Assembly (NCBI GenBank): GCA_018257865.1
Contig: JAEUBA010000006.1
Span: 310,001-374,000, forward strand
Direction of reading: 5' to 3'
Length of the DNA: 64,000 nucleotides
Source of the DNA: Stereocaulon alpinum
Lineage: Eukaryota > Ascomycota > Lecanoromycetes > Lecanorales > Stereocaulaceae
Shown here: piece by piece, positions 1 through 12,483 of the stretch
Layout of the letters: each line of letters starts with the position of its first letter
Numbering within the stretch: the stretch's first letter is position 1
The notes under the pieces: model-generated
The model's input: the letters and a program-made list of their open reading frames with translations, nothing else
Databases searched by the model: none
Told to the model about the DNA's origin: nothing
Translations under genes and position numbers: made by a program

Positions 1-11
1 AGAAGCTCAAA

Positions 12-2235
12 ATGGCCTCGAATAGAATGAATGTTCTGGTCTACTCTGGTACCCACTCCCCGCACTCATCTATATCCCTCATGATAAGATCATCCTAAGC
101 TATTCTAGGCAATGGTTGTACCATAGAAGCAGTCCGACATTGTGTCTACACTCTACGCCGCCTGCTCTCACCCAATTACGCCGTCATCTCAGTGGAGGGG
201 AAAGCTATCATCGAAGAGCCATGGTCCGCAACTTGTGCTCTACTCGTATTTCCGGGTGGAGCTGACCTGGGCTATTGTCGGACGCTTAATGGTGAAGGTA
301 ATCGTAAGATTACTAACTATGTTGAGAGAGGCGGCTCGTACTTGGGATTCTGCGCTGGTGCGTACTATGCTAGCGGAAGATGCGAATTCGAAGCTGGCAA
401 TAAGAAGCTTGAAGTGGTCGGGGATCGGGAACTTGCTTTTTATCCTGGTGTGTGTCGAGGGCTTGCATTTCCCGGGTTCGTCTACCATAGCGAAGCTGGT
501 GCCAAGGCCGTTGAACTCAAAGTCTCCAAGACTGGCCTCACCAAAGGCTCCGTCCCTGACGTGTTCCGGTCTTACTACAATGGAGGCGGAGTCTTCGTGG
601 ATGCTGCCAAGTACATAGATAAGGGTGTCGAGGTTCTTGCGAGTTACACGGAGGAGCTGAAAGTCGATTCCGGCGAAGGTACAGCTGCCGTGGTCTACTG
701 TAAAGTGGGTGATGGTGCCGCAGTGTTGACATGTCCACATCCAGAGTATGCTTTATTTCACTCTCGATTGTGCACTCATAACTGACATCGCCCAAGGTTC
801 GCCGCGGTCAATCTTGACCGCAACTCCCAATTACCAGGCTACTCTGAAGTTTTCGAAGCCTTAGCCAAGGATGACAAGCCGAGGACGGACTTCCTGATGG
901 CTTGTTTGATGAAGCTCGGATTGGAAGTCAACCAGGAGAACACTGCGGTACCGTCCCTTTCCCGTCTGCATCTTTCTTCCATGTTGCCAAACGGGACATC
1001 AGATATGATGAAGTCATTACACGAGATTGTCTCCGTCGTAGATGAAGAGGAGTACATCAAAGACGAGAATGACACATTTCATCTTGAGAAACCCTCTGCA
1101 TGGTCGCTTGGCTCGCTTTCTGATGCTCTTCCTGGCAAGAAGAGCGAGAAAACTGACGGTGATGGTGTTGACGATGATAGAGACATCGACTTTAACAAGG
1201 TGGTCAAGCGTCTCGTGGTCCACGAAAAGGAGCCACCACCGAGCAAAGAGACCCCATACTTCAACCATCATGCATTCTTTGCGAACCTCAAGCACTACTA
1301 TTCCCAAACCCAGAGCGAAATCGACTTCGGCAAGAACATCATGTACGGAGAGGTAGTGACCAGTACAAACACCTTGCTTGAGAAGTATAATCACCCCACG
1401 TTATCGTCGGCAGAGATCAACGTACTGATAGGGCCAGAAATACAGAGCTGCTTCGACGCCTTCCGGCGGGGTTCACTGCCACTGCCACTATCCAGGTAGC
1501 TGGCCGGGGACGTGGATCCAATGTCTGGGTCTCTCCCGCAGGATCTCTTATGTTCTCTACTATCGTCCGTCATCCAGTGTCTTTGACTACGCAAGCGCCG
1601 GTAGTCTTCCTCCAATACCTCGCAGCACTGGCAATTGTTGAAGGAATCAAGTCCTATGATACCGGCTACCGGAACCTCCCAATCAAGCTGAAGTGGCCTA
1701 ATGATATCTGTAGAGTCCCATCGACTTCACTGAGGTGCGCCAACGTGCTAATTGCTTGGTAGATGCTATTGATCCCTCATCTAAGGAGCTTACCAAGATT
1801 GGCGGAATCTTAGTTAACTCGCATTACAATGCATCGGAATTCCTCTCAGTCATTGGTATCGGTCTCAACACCACCAATGCTGCCCCTACCACCTCTCTCA
1901 ACGCCTTGAGGCCTCCATATCCATTCACCCTTGAGAAGCTGCTGGCCCGCATTCTCACTACTTTCTCATCGATGTACGAGAAGTTCATCCACACTGGCTT
2001 CGACAAATCTTTCGAAGCAATGTACTACAGACATTGGCTGCACACTGATCAGATCGTCACCCTTGAAGCTGAGGGAGGTGTAAGAGCACGTATTAAGGGT
2101 ATCACTAGAGACTGGGGTCTTCTGCTGGCTGAAGAACTGGGATGGGAAGATCGGACCACAGGGAAGATCTGGACGCTACAGAGCGATAGCAACAGCTTTG
2201 ACTTCTTCAAGGGTTTGGTGAAGAGGAAAGTTTGA
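12..2235 (+). CDS. BPL1: Biotin-protein ligase (holocarboxylase synthetase)
   Basis: Attaches biotin, through biotinyl-AMP, to the acceptor lysine of carboxylases such as acetyl-CoA and pyruvate carboxylase; cytosolic. My model has five exons with introns 49-108, 746-796, 1385-1437 and 1710-1762. All are GT..AG and the phases join to a 668-residue protein. The first ~250 residues are the glutamine-amidotransferase-like domain of fungal BPLs (LVFPGGADLGYCR, GSYLGFCAGAYY). The C-terminal half is the catalytic BPL/LplA domain with the biotin loop GRGRGSNVWVSPAG and KWPND holding the catalytic lysine, followed by a small C-terminal domain. The start is the ATG at 12; an in-frame ATG at 27 begins the conserved MNVLVYSG and could also be used. 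The gene starts so near the window edge that its promoter is not seen. Confidence 0.93.
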
Positions 2236-2931
2236 ATTTGCTGACGCGTCTACCGGTCATGACAAAATTGCATCATTGCTGAGAGGCAAAAAAAGAGCGT
2301 TCTCTGCGTAACACGAAACGCGACTGTGACATTTCGACCGCATTCAATTTGAGGTTGTACGTAGACAGCTGGCCTTGGCCGGTCATTGCTAGATTTGGCT
2401 AAGTGGCACGCTAAGCTCAATGGGTTTGCCACTCTTCTGCCCGCTTCCCTGGTATGTTGCACAACATGTTCTCTAATTTAGGAGCCTTCCGAAACAATGC
2501 TTCATTGGATGTTGCGTCTAGTAGCGATTGCTATGGAGACGTTTCAACTGTTCAGACATTGCCTGCTCACGCTAACCACTCGACGTTTGCCAATGCTGGC
2601 ATATCTGACTTTGGCCGTCCACAGATATCTCTGGCAATATCTCGAAACTTATCTGTCTCATCTATTCCAATTCTATCGCTCAATTTGCAGGGTTAAAAAG
2701 CCAGCTATAACTCCTCTTGACTGCAGAACTCATCAGATCGAATTTATCGCTACCGTAGAATTGACATTAAATCTCGCTGGCCGGGTCAAATCATGATAAT
2801 GAAGATGAATGAGTTCCCTGCCACCATGCTGAAAGGTGTAGCCTTTGTCGAGCGGAGCAAAGTGAACAGTGAGAGAACAGTAGGCATGTGAGAGCCAGTA
2901 CTATGACTCCATAGAAATTTCTGCTGACCAG
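2236..2931. other. Intergenic, no gene supported
   Basis: Short open frames of 66-99 codons occur on both strands but show no family motif. An unrecognised 5' exon of the next gene may lie here, because its frame is closed by a TAG at 2912-2914. Confidence 0.5.
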
Positions 2932-3811
2932 GAGTTCGAGTTCCTTCACAAACGGATCACTACCACTACTCAGACTGCCCCAAGAGATCAAGAACCAGAT
3001 CTACACATTAGTTCTGGGCGGCCATTTCATCCACATCAGGCAAAGAATCGATAATAGCTGTTCGAAACACAAATTGACACACGAGCTCTGCAGGGCTGAC
3101 ATGCCGGAGGGAATTGCCCGGGAGCATTTCGACAGAACATGTTCAGGTGAATGCTGGATTCGAGACAGCTTATTGCTGATGACCAACGTCAATGCACTCT
3201 TTGCCTGCCGCCAAGTTTACAATGAGGCTAGATTCATCGCCTTCTCATCCAATACCTTTTCGTTTCGCTGGTCTTTCGAGCTCAAAGAGTTCATCACTCA
3301 TAATGCTAATTGCGGTAATGATTTCAACCTCGCAATTCGAAGCCTAAACCTGCACATAAGCGCTTTCGACAGCGGATGGGGCCCGGTGATAGAGCTTGTC
3401 ACTCGGCATATGCTCCTTCTCGAAACTGTCAACCTCACAAGCGATCACATCAAAGGCGGGATCAAGTCTCTGTTCAAGGATCACGCGAAGTCTGTATGCC
3501 GCTACGCTTCTCTGAAGGATGATCTTGCTGTCCTCAGCGACTTGAATCTCAAACGGCTGACGGTCGTAGTCGATAACCCTTGTGACACGAGCTTGCGCCT
3601 ACCCGTAATACTTGCCGCAAAGGCCTGTCATCAACGGCACCTATGGCTACTGGCGCAGCAGGAGTGGGCAAGGGAGGTGAAAGAGGCTATTTCAGGGCGG
3701 AAGGATTGCGATCCGGCTGGGGAAGAGTGTAAGGACTCGAAGTCCTTCCCAAATGGTAGAGAATCTCTGAGAGAGTCTTCCAGCAAGAGCCTTGGAGCAG
3801 GCCATTCCTAG
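2932..3811 (+). CDS. 2EXR/DUF7730-like protein, paralogue 1 (5' end unresolved)
   Basis: Function unknown. The frame carries the family head LPQEIKNQIYTLVLGGHFIH, encoded from 2975, and the middle signature FACRQVYNEARFIAF followed by NTFSF. Four other genes in the window share both. There is no in-frame ATG before the family head, and the frame is closed by TAG at 2912-2914. A first exon must therefore join at an acceptor such as the CAG ending at 2931. I could not find a phase-compatible donor, so the 5' end is left open. The first internal ATG, at 3074, lies after the family head and is probably not the true start. The C-terminal ~45 residues are Ser/Lys/Glu-rich and differ from the paralogues. 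The gene could also be 5'-truncated. Confidence 0.6.
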
Positions 3812-4656
3812 ACTTTTGTGCTACTCGAAAAGCTCTCTCATTTCCGGATCAGCATTGACCCCTCACCAAGCTTGCAGTTGCTGAACTTTGATACTTGTTT
3901 GGAGTATGCACATTATGTACATCATAGATCTTTGTCCTACCGTAAGTAGGATCTCCTATGCTCGGTGGGCCCAATCGATCCCTTTTCCTCAATTACCTTG
4001 ACCAAACCGTTTCGCAGGAAGTCAACGATTCAATGCTTCAAAGCCTATCTTGTGTGACCTTGAAGACATCCCATTGCAAAGCATCATCGTTCTCGACTCC
4101 ATGTTTCCTCTGAGCGTCCATGTCAACAATCGTGGCAACAACTCACTCGACGGCAGCTTGTAAAGGGCCAAGTTACCTTTTCAACAGCGTGAGAATATCA
4201 GCGAGCAGGCATGCACTTCGTGGGCGGCATACTTAATGCATCTTCGGGGCGAAGCATGGTGTGAATAGTCCACGTATTCGTTTAAGCTTTATCTCGCCTT
4301 CACATACAGTCGGACTCCTGAAGATCCATTGAACCAGAATGCGATTGGAGGATATCCAACAGACCGATCAGCTTCTGGAAATCAGACTTCATTCCGGCTT
4401 TAGCACGAAAATTCGCTTATGACCTTCACTCTTAATCTCTGACAGGTTCAAGCACCAACCCTTACCCCGTTTTCCGGTCTACTTCTGAAGCCGATCAATG
4501 ACACCACCTCATCTTCGACACTCAACGACCTTGTCAGTGAAGGCTAGCGCTGTTCATCCTTCTGATGGTGACCGCAACGACACTTAAACACTCCAAACTC
4601 AATAATCTCCATACAACGACCTGCTAGTTGACAAAAGCGCTCAGCTCGACGCCAGC
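3812..4656. other. Intergenic, nothing recognised
   Basis: No open frame with a recognisable motif on either strand. The last part must hold the promoter of the paralogue beginning at 4657. Confidence 0.5.
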
Positions 4657-5707
4657 ATGACCCAACCTAGAAAGCTTGTCCGGCTACAAATCCCTAAACC
4701 AGAGTAAGCGCGCTATTTGATTGCGAAAGCAGAACGGCGTTTTGACATTCTTGCAGGTTCGACTCGAATGCCTGCTGTTTACTCCTCAAGTTGCCACAAG
4801 AGCTCAAAGACAAGATCTACGAATACTTATGTGGCAATCAGGTCATCCATGTAGCGATGAGCAGACTTGGATTACGCAAATACATGTGCCACGCAGACAA
4901 TACGGAGGAGGAACATCAGAATTTCGTCAATGCTCCACCCACCGGGTATTCTCATCAAGGACCCGAATATCAAGATGATGAATGTATCGACTTCGTACCG
5001 GTAATGTTCTTCCGCAGGACCGAGTTGGACTCCGACACAGAGTCATATCGTGCTTGTTGTTTCAACACCGCAATCCTCCGCACCTGCCGTGAGGTCTATC
5101 ACGATGCACAAGCGATCCGTAATCGCACTAACACCTATTGTTTCGATAAGTCGGTGGCCCTGGAACGCTTTGTTCGTAGATACGCTCACGCCAAGGACAT
5201 CCGAAACCTTCGTCTCGAGATTGAACTTCTAGATCCCTTTCACGCCCCCAAACACATGTGTTCTGGCTGGTCGCAGACGCTTCGACTTACCGCTCGGAAG
5301 ATAAGTGGACTGAACAAGCTACACGTCTGTCTTGTGGTCGCCGAAGCTCCCTTAGAAAAGCAAGGCCAAGTGGTAGGAGCCTTAATACAACTCGCTGCGC
5401 TGCCATTGAATGATGTCACAATCGTTCTGCATCACCGTACTATGTTAACAATGCCAACCTTTCCAGGCAAGGCAAATACTTGGAATGTAGCGGAAATGCG
5501 TGAGGTACGTCAATGCTTGCAGATCGTCGCTTTGTCCGTGCTATATAGGCTCCTTGCTGCGCCAAATACATGCAGTACCCTGAAATTGTATCGCTTTGAT
5601 ATTGGCAAGGCACATTAGTGACTAACGTAAGAACTCCATTTCAGTGGTCTCAGTACATTACGAGGAAGCTCCTGCGCCAGGAGCCAGAGGACACGACAGC
5701 GGCATAA
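4657..5707 (+). CDS. 2EXR/DUF7730-like protein, paralogue 2
   Basis: Function unknown. Three exons with introns 4704-4756 and 5505-5644 give 285 residues. Exon 1 starts MTQPRKLVRLQIPKPE. Exon 2 opens with LLLKLPQELKDKIYEYLCG, the family head, and later has LRTCREVYHDAQAI. The 5' exon and the 53 bp intron are needed to reach an ATG upstream of the family head. The second intron (donor GTACGT, acceptor TTTCAG) joins to WSQYITRKLLRQEPED, which resembles the C-terminal W..x(n)..LL ends of the paralogues. Without splicing, the frame runs on to a stop ending at 5618 with an unrelated tail, so two C-termini are possible. Confidence 0.75.
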
Positions 5708-6492
5708 TGATCGTGAGGGACATCGAAGACATTACGCATTGGAGCGCAGGAGCGGCGATACTCGGCCTCCATCTTGCGGCATTACCAAATCAGTGGGAGT
5801 GGACGAACGGTGGACGCTCAATTGCGGGGTGAGGTATGTGGACGCCCAAAGAGTGTGTTCAGGCACAGTGACATAACCCTTTACTAAATTGATGGCCACT
5901 TGCGGAATCAGGTGTTGTGCTTTTGCAACGACTCTTGGCATGAAATATCACGTTGAACCAAAAATCAGGTGTCTTTGATTCCACGTGGCAAGTCTATGTA
6001 ATTATCAGGCACCTGTCCTAGGTGCTGATACCTAGCTGGAGCCCATCAGTAGCTCCTCTCTCTAAGCGATTTCGCAAACATCAGGCTTTCACTCTACTAT
6101 CATCAATGTCTTCAAGAATATTTTAGAATAGTGTTATTCGTACGTCATGTAATTTTTGTAATTGACTCATCTTCACAGTACATCACTGGCTAGTAGCGGC
6201 ATCCTGATCTAGCCTTTGCAATTCAACACGCCTGGTACTCTGAGTGTCACTATACTCCGAGATGTGAGCGTTCGGCTCGGCTGATCCCGTCCAGACACGA
6301 GCTGCTGCTGTCAGAATAACACCGTCTTCTTCACTACATATTTCGGCACTCAATCTCCCTTGAAGTTCCCTTTAGCATATAGGCAGAAGGGTACGATCGG
6401 ATATATCATTCATCACTCGATCATCTCTCGATACTTTAATCAGTATCGATCATCTTTGTTTTCTGTCACACTCACTTCTCTGGCTAGACAAG
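5708..6492. other. Intergenic, nothing recognised
   Basis: AT-richer stretch with no supported gene. The end should contain the promoter of the interrupted paralogue that starts at 6493. Confidence 0.5.
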
Positions 6493-7133
6493 ATGCAGCT
6501 ACGCAACGGCAAAGCTCTAGCTACTCGTTCAGAGATCCCAAAATTCCCAAAAGTCCCAAGAATCCTGGGAACTCCAATACCACCATTGAACGCATACCGG
6601 TTCGAGATGAAGCTACGGAGCGGCTACGATGTGCATGTACGAGCGTCTAACGAGCGACGTGAGGACGAGCATAGACAGCGCCAGGAGAAGACTCTGCACA
6701 ATGCATCTTCGCTTCTGTTGAAACTTCCACCCGAGATCAAGATGATGATCTACGGCTACGTCTGTGGCCATCAAACTATCCATATCTATCGAGCCGAAAT
6801 ACCTCGTCACCCTATCCGACGAGCCCGACCCTTGCAAACAGGGAGAGGGAAGGTATGGCTAAAGCGGTCGAAGGTCAAAGCTGTTTATCAGCTGGATCAC
6901 AACGTGTGCTCTAAGTCTGTCTCAGAAGAGGCGGAACAGATAGTCTTTGACTCGGCCTCCGCATCATGGAGAAATCGATCGAACAAATGTCCGCACAGGC
7001 ATTGTAATTACGGGGATCCGAAGAACACTCCTTTCGATGGACTTCATGCGAAGGAAGTCGCCAAGGTAGAAAATTCTCTTTTCCGCACCTGCCGCCAGAT
7101 ACATAACGAGGCAAACATGGTATTGTACCACAG
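6493..7133 (+). pseudogene. 2EXR/DUF7730-like paralogue 3, 5' half (split by copia)
   Basis: The first 213 codons of a family member cut by the copia element at 7134. The start MQLRNGK parallels MRLRNGN of the intact paralogue at 13733. Next come LLLKLPPEIKMMIYGYVCG and FRTCRQIHNEANMVLYH. The frame is intact up to the target-site duplication at 7129-7133. Read-through into the LTR adds about 19 codons and stops at 7189-7191. The missing second half lies at 12484-13180, so this allele can only give a truncated product lacking the NTF.F strand and the C-terminal region. Confidence 0.85.
7129..7133. repeat. Left 5 bp target-site duplication (CACAG) of the copia element
   Basis: CACAG directly precedes the LTR terminus TGTCGG and is repeated directly after the right LTR at 12479-12483. 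A 5 bp duplication is typical of Ty1/copia integrases. Confidence 0.92.
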
Positions 7134-7344
7134 TGTCGGAATAACGTCGCTCCGCTCCGCAACTAGCGGCTTGGCGCCAACTCCTAGATAAAACACCATA
7201 GCTTAGCTAGCTAGATTCAAGACAATCCCCAGTTTACCAAACCTAATAGACACCCTGCTAATCAGGTTGTCCGGGGCAGGTAATAGGGGATTAAGCTACC
7301 TACTAATCAGTACTACCTAAGCTAGCAGCTAGGTTCTACTGATA
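7134..7344 (+). repeat. Left LTR (211 bp)
   Basis: Starts TGTCGG and ends CTGATA. It differs from the right LTR at 10 of 211 positions, all transitions. Unlike the internal region it keeps ordinary CpA and TpG content. I could not identify a convincing primer-binding site just after it. Confidence 0.92.
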
Positions 7345-10300
7345 CTGATTAGTTATCGACCTCAGATCAGTAAGGTAAAGAAAATTTCAACTGCAATACT
7401 AAAACCTCACCTATAATACTAAGCCTTAACTATAACGCCTAACCTTATAATAATATAACTAGTAGAAGATAAAGGGATAATAATACTATTAGGAATCGTC
7501 CTTAAGGACCCTAAAAAGTTATTAAGTACTACCTTAGAGATATACGTTACTAAAGTAATAAGCTCCTACTAAAGCTGTAAAGAAGAAGGACGTAATCTAT
7601 AGATAAACTTCCTTAAAGACTTCAGCAATTAGGACGAAGCTTTATTTAGTAAGGTAGAGAAATATTTACTATAAAGCTTTAGGGAGCTACTTTTTAACCG
7701 TAGCGTCTTTATACCTAAGGATAGAACTTACGTCTATAAGTACCTAGTGAGGCTAGCAGTCTAACTATAGTCTAATTAGCCTACAGACGTATAGAAGCTA
7801 GTAAAGAAGTCTAATATTACCTCTACCCTAGATAACTCTAACACGCCTAGTACGCCTACCCTAGAAAATAACTTTAATACGCCTAGCACGCCCGCCTTAG
7901 GTAACTCTAATATACCTAGTACGCCTACCTTATTTAAGACCGAAACACTAGTTAGGGCTAGATAATATTAACGCTCCTAAGTACCCTTTTAAATAGCCTT
8001 AATTAATAGTTTTAAGATCTCTAACGCTATTGCTAATTACTAGGAGCAAGGCCTTTCCTAAGAGCTCACCGCGTTAACTAAGCTCTATACGGAAGAGATA
8101 AAATATAATAGAAGAAGCGACGCCTTCGACTATAAGCTAAAGATCTTCTTAACTACCGCCTCTAATATAGGGATACTATCAACTAAGCTATATATAGCAT
8201 TTCAGTATATACTAGCCGGCGACGTACTTAATTTCTATTTTAGTAACTAATCTTCCTTCTTATTAATAAACCTAGACTCCCTACGGCTTACCTTTAAAGG
8301 AAATTTCGAAGGAAGGGAATACTAAATCGCCCGCCTTAATAAATAGAATAGCGTATCCTTACAACTATTTATCAACCGTAATAAAGAATATAGCCTAGAC
8401 GAGAGCCTTTATAGGGATAGCTTTATCCACCAGAAGATAATTACTACTTACGAGTCTATACCTACCTACGAGATCGTCTATCGAAAACTACTAGATACTA
8501 TATAAAACCTTATTCAAGACCTCCGATTATCCACAGCCTTATAAGACCGCCGTAGCGTCTTATCGCTAAGCGAAGCAATATATACTAACTATCGCTACCG
8601 AAACTGCGAATCCAGCAGTCGCAGTCGCAACCGCTAATCTAATAGCCGTAGTAGATCTAGATATCTAAGCAAGCTAAGATACGACTCTAGTAATTTAACG
8701 AATAAAAAGCGATACTTCGTCTATAAGAAGGAAGGCTACTAGTTAACTAACTACCCTAAAGAAGAAGACTATTAACGCCACCTCAGGCAATACCTCACCA
8801 ATATTAAAGGCGAAAGGGAAGGCGGCAGCGAAGGTAGTACTACTAAGGAGGAGAATACTACTAAAGACTAACCTATCGACCCACCTAACTAAGGCAACGG
8901 TAAGGTGTTTCTAATATTAATAGGTGCAATTAATAGTAAGGCTGTATACTAAAAGCTAGCTAATCAAGCGACTTTATATACTATTACTAAGGTACTATCT
9001 ATCTAGGATAATATTAATATTAATATCTAAGGAGAAGTAACTCACCGTCCCGCTAAAAGATACGGCGATAGCTACTTCTACGGCCTTATAATTAATACAG
9101 GCGCTACCTATAACTCCTTAGCAGGCTATAATTAATATTTAGCACTACGGCGTAAGCAAGACGTTAATATTAACACCGATAAGGCTAGCAGCGCTAGGTT
9201 TAAATTCGGTATTAGTAACGCCTTATCAAAAGGTACTATTACCGTCGATTTACTAATTAGTATTATCGAATTCTATATTATCAACGCCGACACACCATTC
9301 CTTCTCTGCCTGCGAGACCTCAACCAAGCAGGTTTTTATTTTAATAACCTTACTAATTACCTAGTTAATAGCAATAGATAAGTCCCTATTATAAGGCTAT
9401 ACAGTTACCTATTCCTTATATAGGGAACGTCGCTAGCAAACGCCTGTATTAACGCCTATACTAATAACGGCGTTGCAAGTAGCTAATTAATAGAGTAGGA
9501 TCTTCAACGTCTATACCGCTGCTTCAGCCACCTATTAATAACACGCTTAGCACGCCTGCTAAAGCGCTTTAGCTACCGTTTCGACTAGAACGCTATTAAT
9601 CGACTAGGTAAGTTCTGCTTAACTTACTAGAAATATAGAAGATCGCTAGGAAGGTTTAAATTCACTATTAAAAACGACCTATAATTTAATTACTCAGTAA
9701 TAATTAATATTATATACTTAAATAGCCCTACGGCCTTAGTCTTATATATAGTTAATAAGGCTACGCGCTTCTAAACCGCCCGCTTTCTAAAGGATATTTT
9801 AGCAGAAATGGTATAGGATATACTAAGGGCCTGCTGGATTAATACTTATATTAGACTACTAGATATACTAGTCTACGACGCTAGCAAGTAATTTATTAGC
9901 ACTAAATTCGCCTCTAAGGTAAAAGGGATAGTAATTAAATTAAAATACGTCCTAGTTAAAGTATACTACTTAATTAGTCTAGTTAAACGTTACTACGCAC
10001 CTCTTAGGCGTGCTTATAATATTATCTAAGAAGACCTACTACTACTAGGTAAGTAATTCGTCTTATAAATCGCTATTAAGGTAATTAATAATATAGCTAG
10101 ACCTAATAGGCTAACTCCTACGCTACTTCTATTTAGTACGTTCCTAAAGCTTACTAAATTAAACCCTATATACCTATTAATTACGGAGAGAGGTAAGGCT
10201 ATTAAACGCGTAATAAAAGAAGCGTTAGAATTACTAGTAAAGAGAGATATTACTGAAGCCTTACGCTACCGCAACGGTCTATAAAGCGACGCTATCCTAG

Positions 10301-12267
10301 ACGCTACTATTAGCAGCGACGTTCTAGTCTAGCGGGAAGGTAAAGGATAGAAAGGACCCTACTAATTACTCGCTATAGAAGATTAAGCCTATACAGTTAA
10401 ACTTAGTAGTAGCCTTATAACTTTTCGAATTACCTTAGTTAAGCCTTACTTACTTAAGGATTAAGCACCCCTTAGTTAGCCTACTATAACTAAAGCAGAC
10501 CTCCTAACTGAAGAAGCTACTACTATACGTTAGAATCCGCAGCGATAGCGATACCTACCTACCCGCTATACTTACCTTACTAAAAAGGAATAATTAGATA
10601 TTAAGCTATTAATAAAGCTATAGTCGGAAGGCGCTATTCGCTTACTAAATAGCCTATTTATTAACTCCCGCCGAAAAGAAATCGACGGCCTTATTGCTGA
10701 AGGAGTCTTTAAGATTATTAGTAAGTATAATATACCGCTAAATACCCGTATCTTTAGCTGCCGATTCGTTGATAATATTAAGTAGGATAGTGCTATACTA
10801 TTCGAAAAGTTTAGACTAGTCGTCTAAGCCTATAATAATAAAGGTAAGAAGGAGGTACTAACGTAGTCGCTAATAATTTAACGCGCTAGCTAACGCCTTA
10901 TTATCTACCTTAGTATAATTCTACTACGTAACCTCTGCGTACGCGATATCTCGCAAGCTTATATATAGTCGACGTTAGTACTAAGTCGCGCCGTCTATAT
11001 AAAACCGCTATAGGGTACTAATCTAGGAGATAATATACTAAAAGTAGTCCGCCTACTATATAGCGTCCCAGAAGCAGGGATATATTAGTTTAAGACCTAC
11101 TATAACTACTATACTAATAAGCTAGGCCTTACCGTCTCCTTATTCGATCCCTACCTTATATACTTTAAGTAGGTAATTATTAGCCTATAAACTAACGACT
11201 CCCTATTTTGCGGAACAGCCGAATATTTGGAGCTGGAAGAGTAAGTACGCCTTAATACAGGCTTCCTAGTAAAGCTAATTAAAAAGCTGGATAATAAAAA
11301 AGACCTCCAATTTAATAGCACTACTATTTCTAGTAACGGCGATATTCTAAAGCTCTCCTAGTAACGGTAATATAATAAAATTAATATAATCAACACCGCC
11401 GCTACTAGCGATATTAAATCGTAATATATTAAGGAAAGAGCCCGCAGTGCTTATATAGCCTCTATATGTTAACTAGAGACGGCTTTTATACTATCTAGGG
11501 CAGCCTAAATTACTCAGCTAGCGAAAGAAGACGCTGATTAGTTAAATAAATAGCTAAATTAGTAAAAGGAGAACTACCGCTGAGGCCTATAATTTATTAA
11601 GCTTACTCTAGAGAAGCTAAAACTACTAGTCTTTATTAATACCGCCTTCGCTAATAACGCTAACCTTAGCTCTTAGATTAGGTATATTATCGTCCTTACT
11701 AACGAGTAACAGCTTAATAAATCGACTATTAATATTAGTAGTAATATTATCTACTGGAGTAGTACTAAATATAAGAGAGTTATAAGATCGGTGCTGGCTT
11801 TAGAGCTATATATAATAGTAGTAGGGTTCGATATTACTACTACCCTATAATCTACTATTAAGGGTATTACTTAGGCGAAGATACTACTAATTCTATATAC
11901 TAACTCCTACTCCCTATACGACTATATTATACGCCTCAGTACTACCGCTGAGAAACGCCTAATAATTAATATAATAGGACTGCGGCAGTCCTATAAGAGG
12001 AGGGAAATTAATAAGGTGCGGTGGATTAATAGTAATTATAACTTAGTAGACGCTATAACTAAGGAGCGCTACTGCTAGGCGTTAAAGTAATTAGTGGATA
12101 GTAATACTATTAAGTTAAAGATAAACGCTTAGGTAGAAAGAGAAGCTGTAATCTAACTAATTAGATTGCAACGTTACTTAGCCTTATAGTCCCGTTTCTA
12201 TACTAGCTAATTGCTAGATTTAGCGTCGTTTAGTACTATTTTTTCGACTTTCTAAAACTTTTGCTAG

Positions 12268-12478
12268 TGTTAGAATAACGTCGCTCCGCTCCGTAACTAG
12301 CGGCTTGGCGCTAACTCCTAGATAAAACACCATAGCTTAGCTAGCTAGATTCAAGACAATCCCCAGTTTACCAAGCCTAATAGACACCCTGCTAATCAGG
12401 TTGTCCGGGGCAGGTAATAGGGGATCAAGCTACCTACTAATCGGTACTACCTAGGCTAGCAGCTAGGTTCTACCGACA
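12268..12478 (+). repeat. Right LTR (211 bp)
   Basis: Starts TGTTAG and ends CCGACA, so each LTR has one terminus mutated by C-to-T or G-to-A change. No clear polypurine tract is left just before it. Confidence 0.92.
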
Positions 12479-12483
12479 CACAG
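12479..12483. repeat. Right 5 bp target-site duplication (CACAG)
   Basis: Identical to 7129-7133. The interrupted gene's reading frame continues from 12484 in the correct phase. Confidence 0.92.

Larger units (their letters stand above)
7134..12478 (+). mobile_element. Ty1/copia-type LTR retrotransposon, RIP-degraded
   Basis: A 5,345 bp element bounded by TGTCGG...CCGACA with 211 bp LTRs. Reading one strand through the stops shows the copia order: Gag at about 7990-8880, with a decayed CCHC knuckle near 8710-8765; protease near 9090, where the active-site DTGA now reads NTGA; integrase at about 9690-10470, with a Y-D-A-S-K-stop-F remnant at 9871-9891; reverse transcriptase at about 10690-11200; RNase H at about 11600-12150, ending near a WINSNYNLVDAITK motif. 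Integrase before RT marks copia rather than gypsy. The frame is full of TAA and TAG where Gln or Trp is expected, and TpA replaces CpA and TpG (positions 10081-10140 hold 14 TpA, no CpA and no TpG). That is the RIP signature. No enzyme can be made from this copy. Confidence 0.92.

Noticed and set aside
7345..12267. Could the many in-frame TAG and TAA codons mean an alternative genetic code or programmed read-through?
   Set aside because: The stops replace both Gln (CAA/CAG) and Trp (TGG) positions, and CpA and TpG are depleted everywhere including outside codons. RIP-type C-to-T mutation on both strands explains this, and host genes next to it use the standard code.
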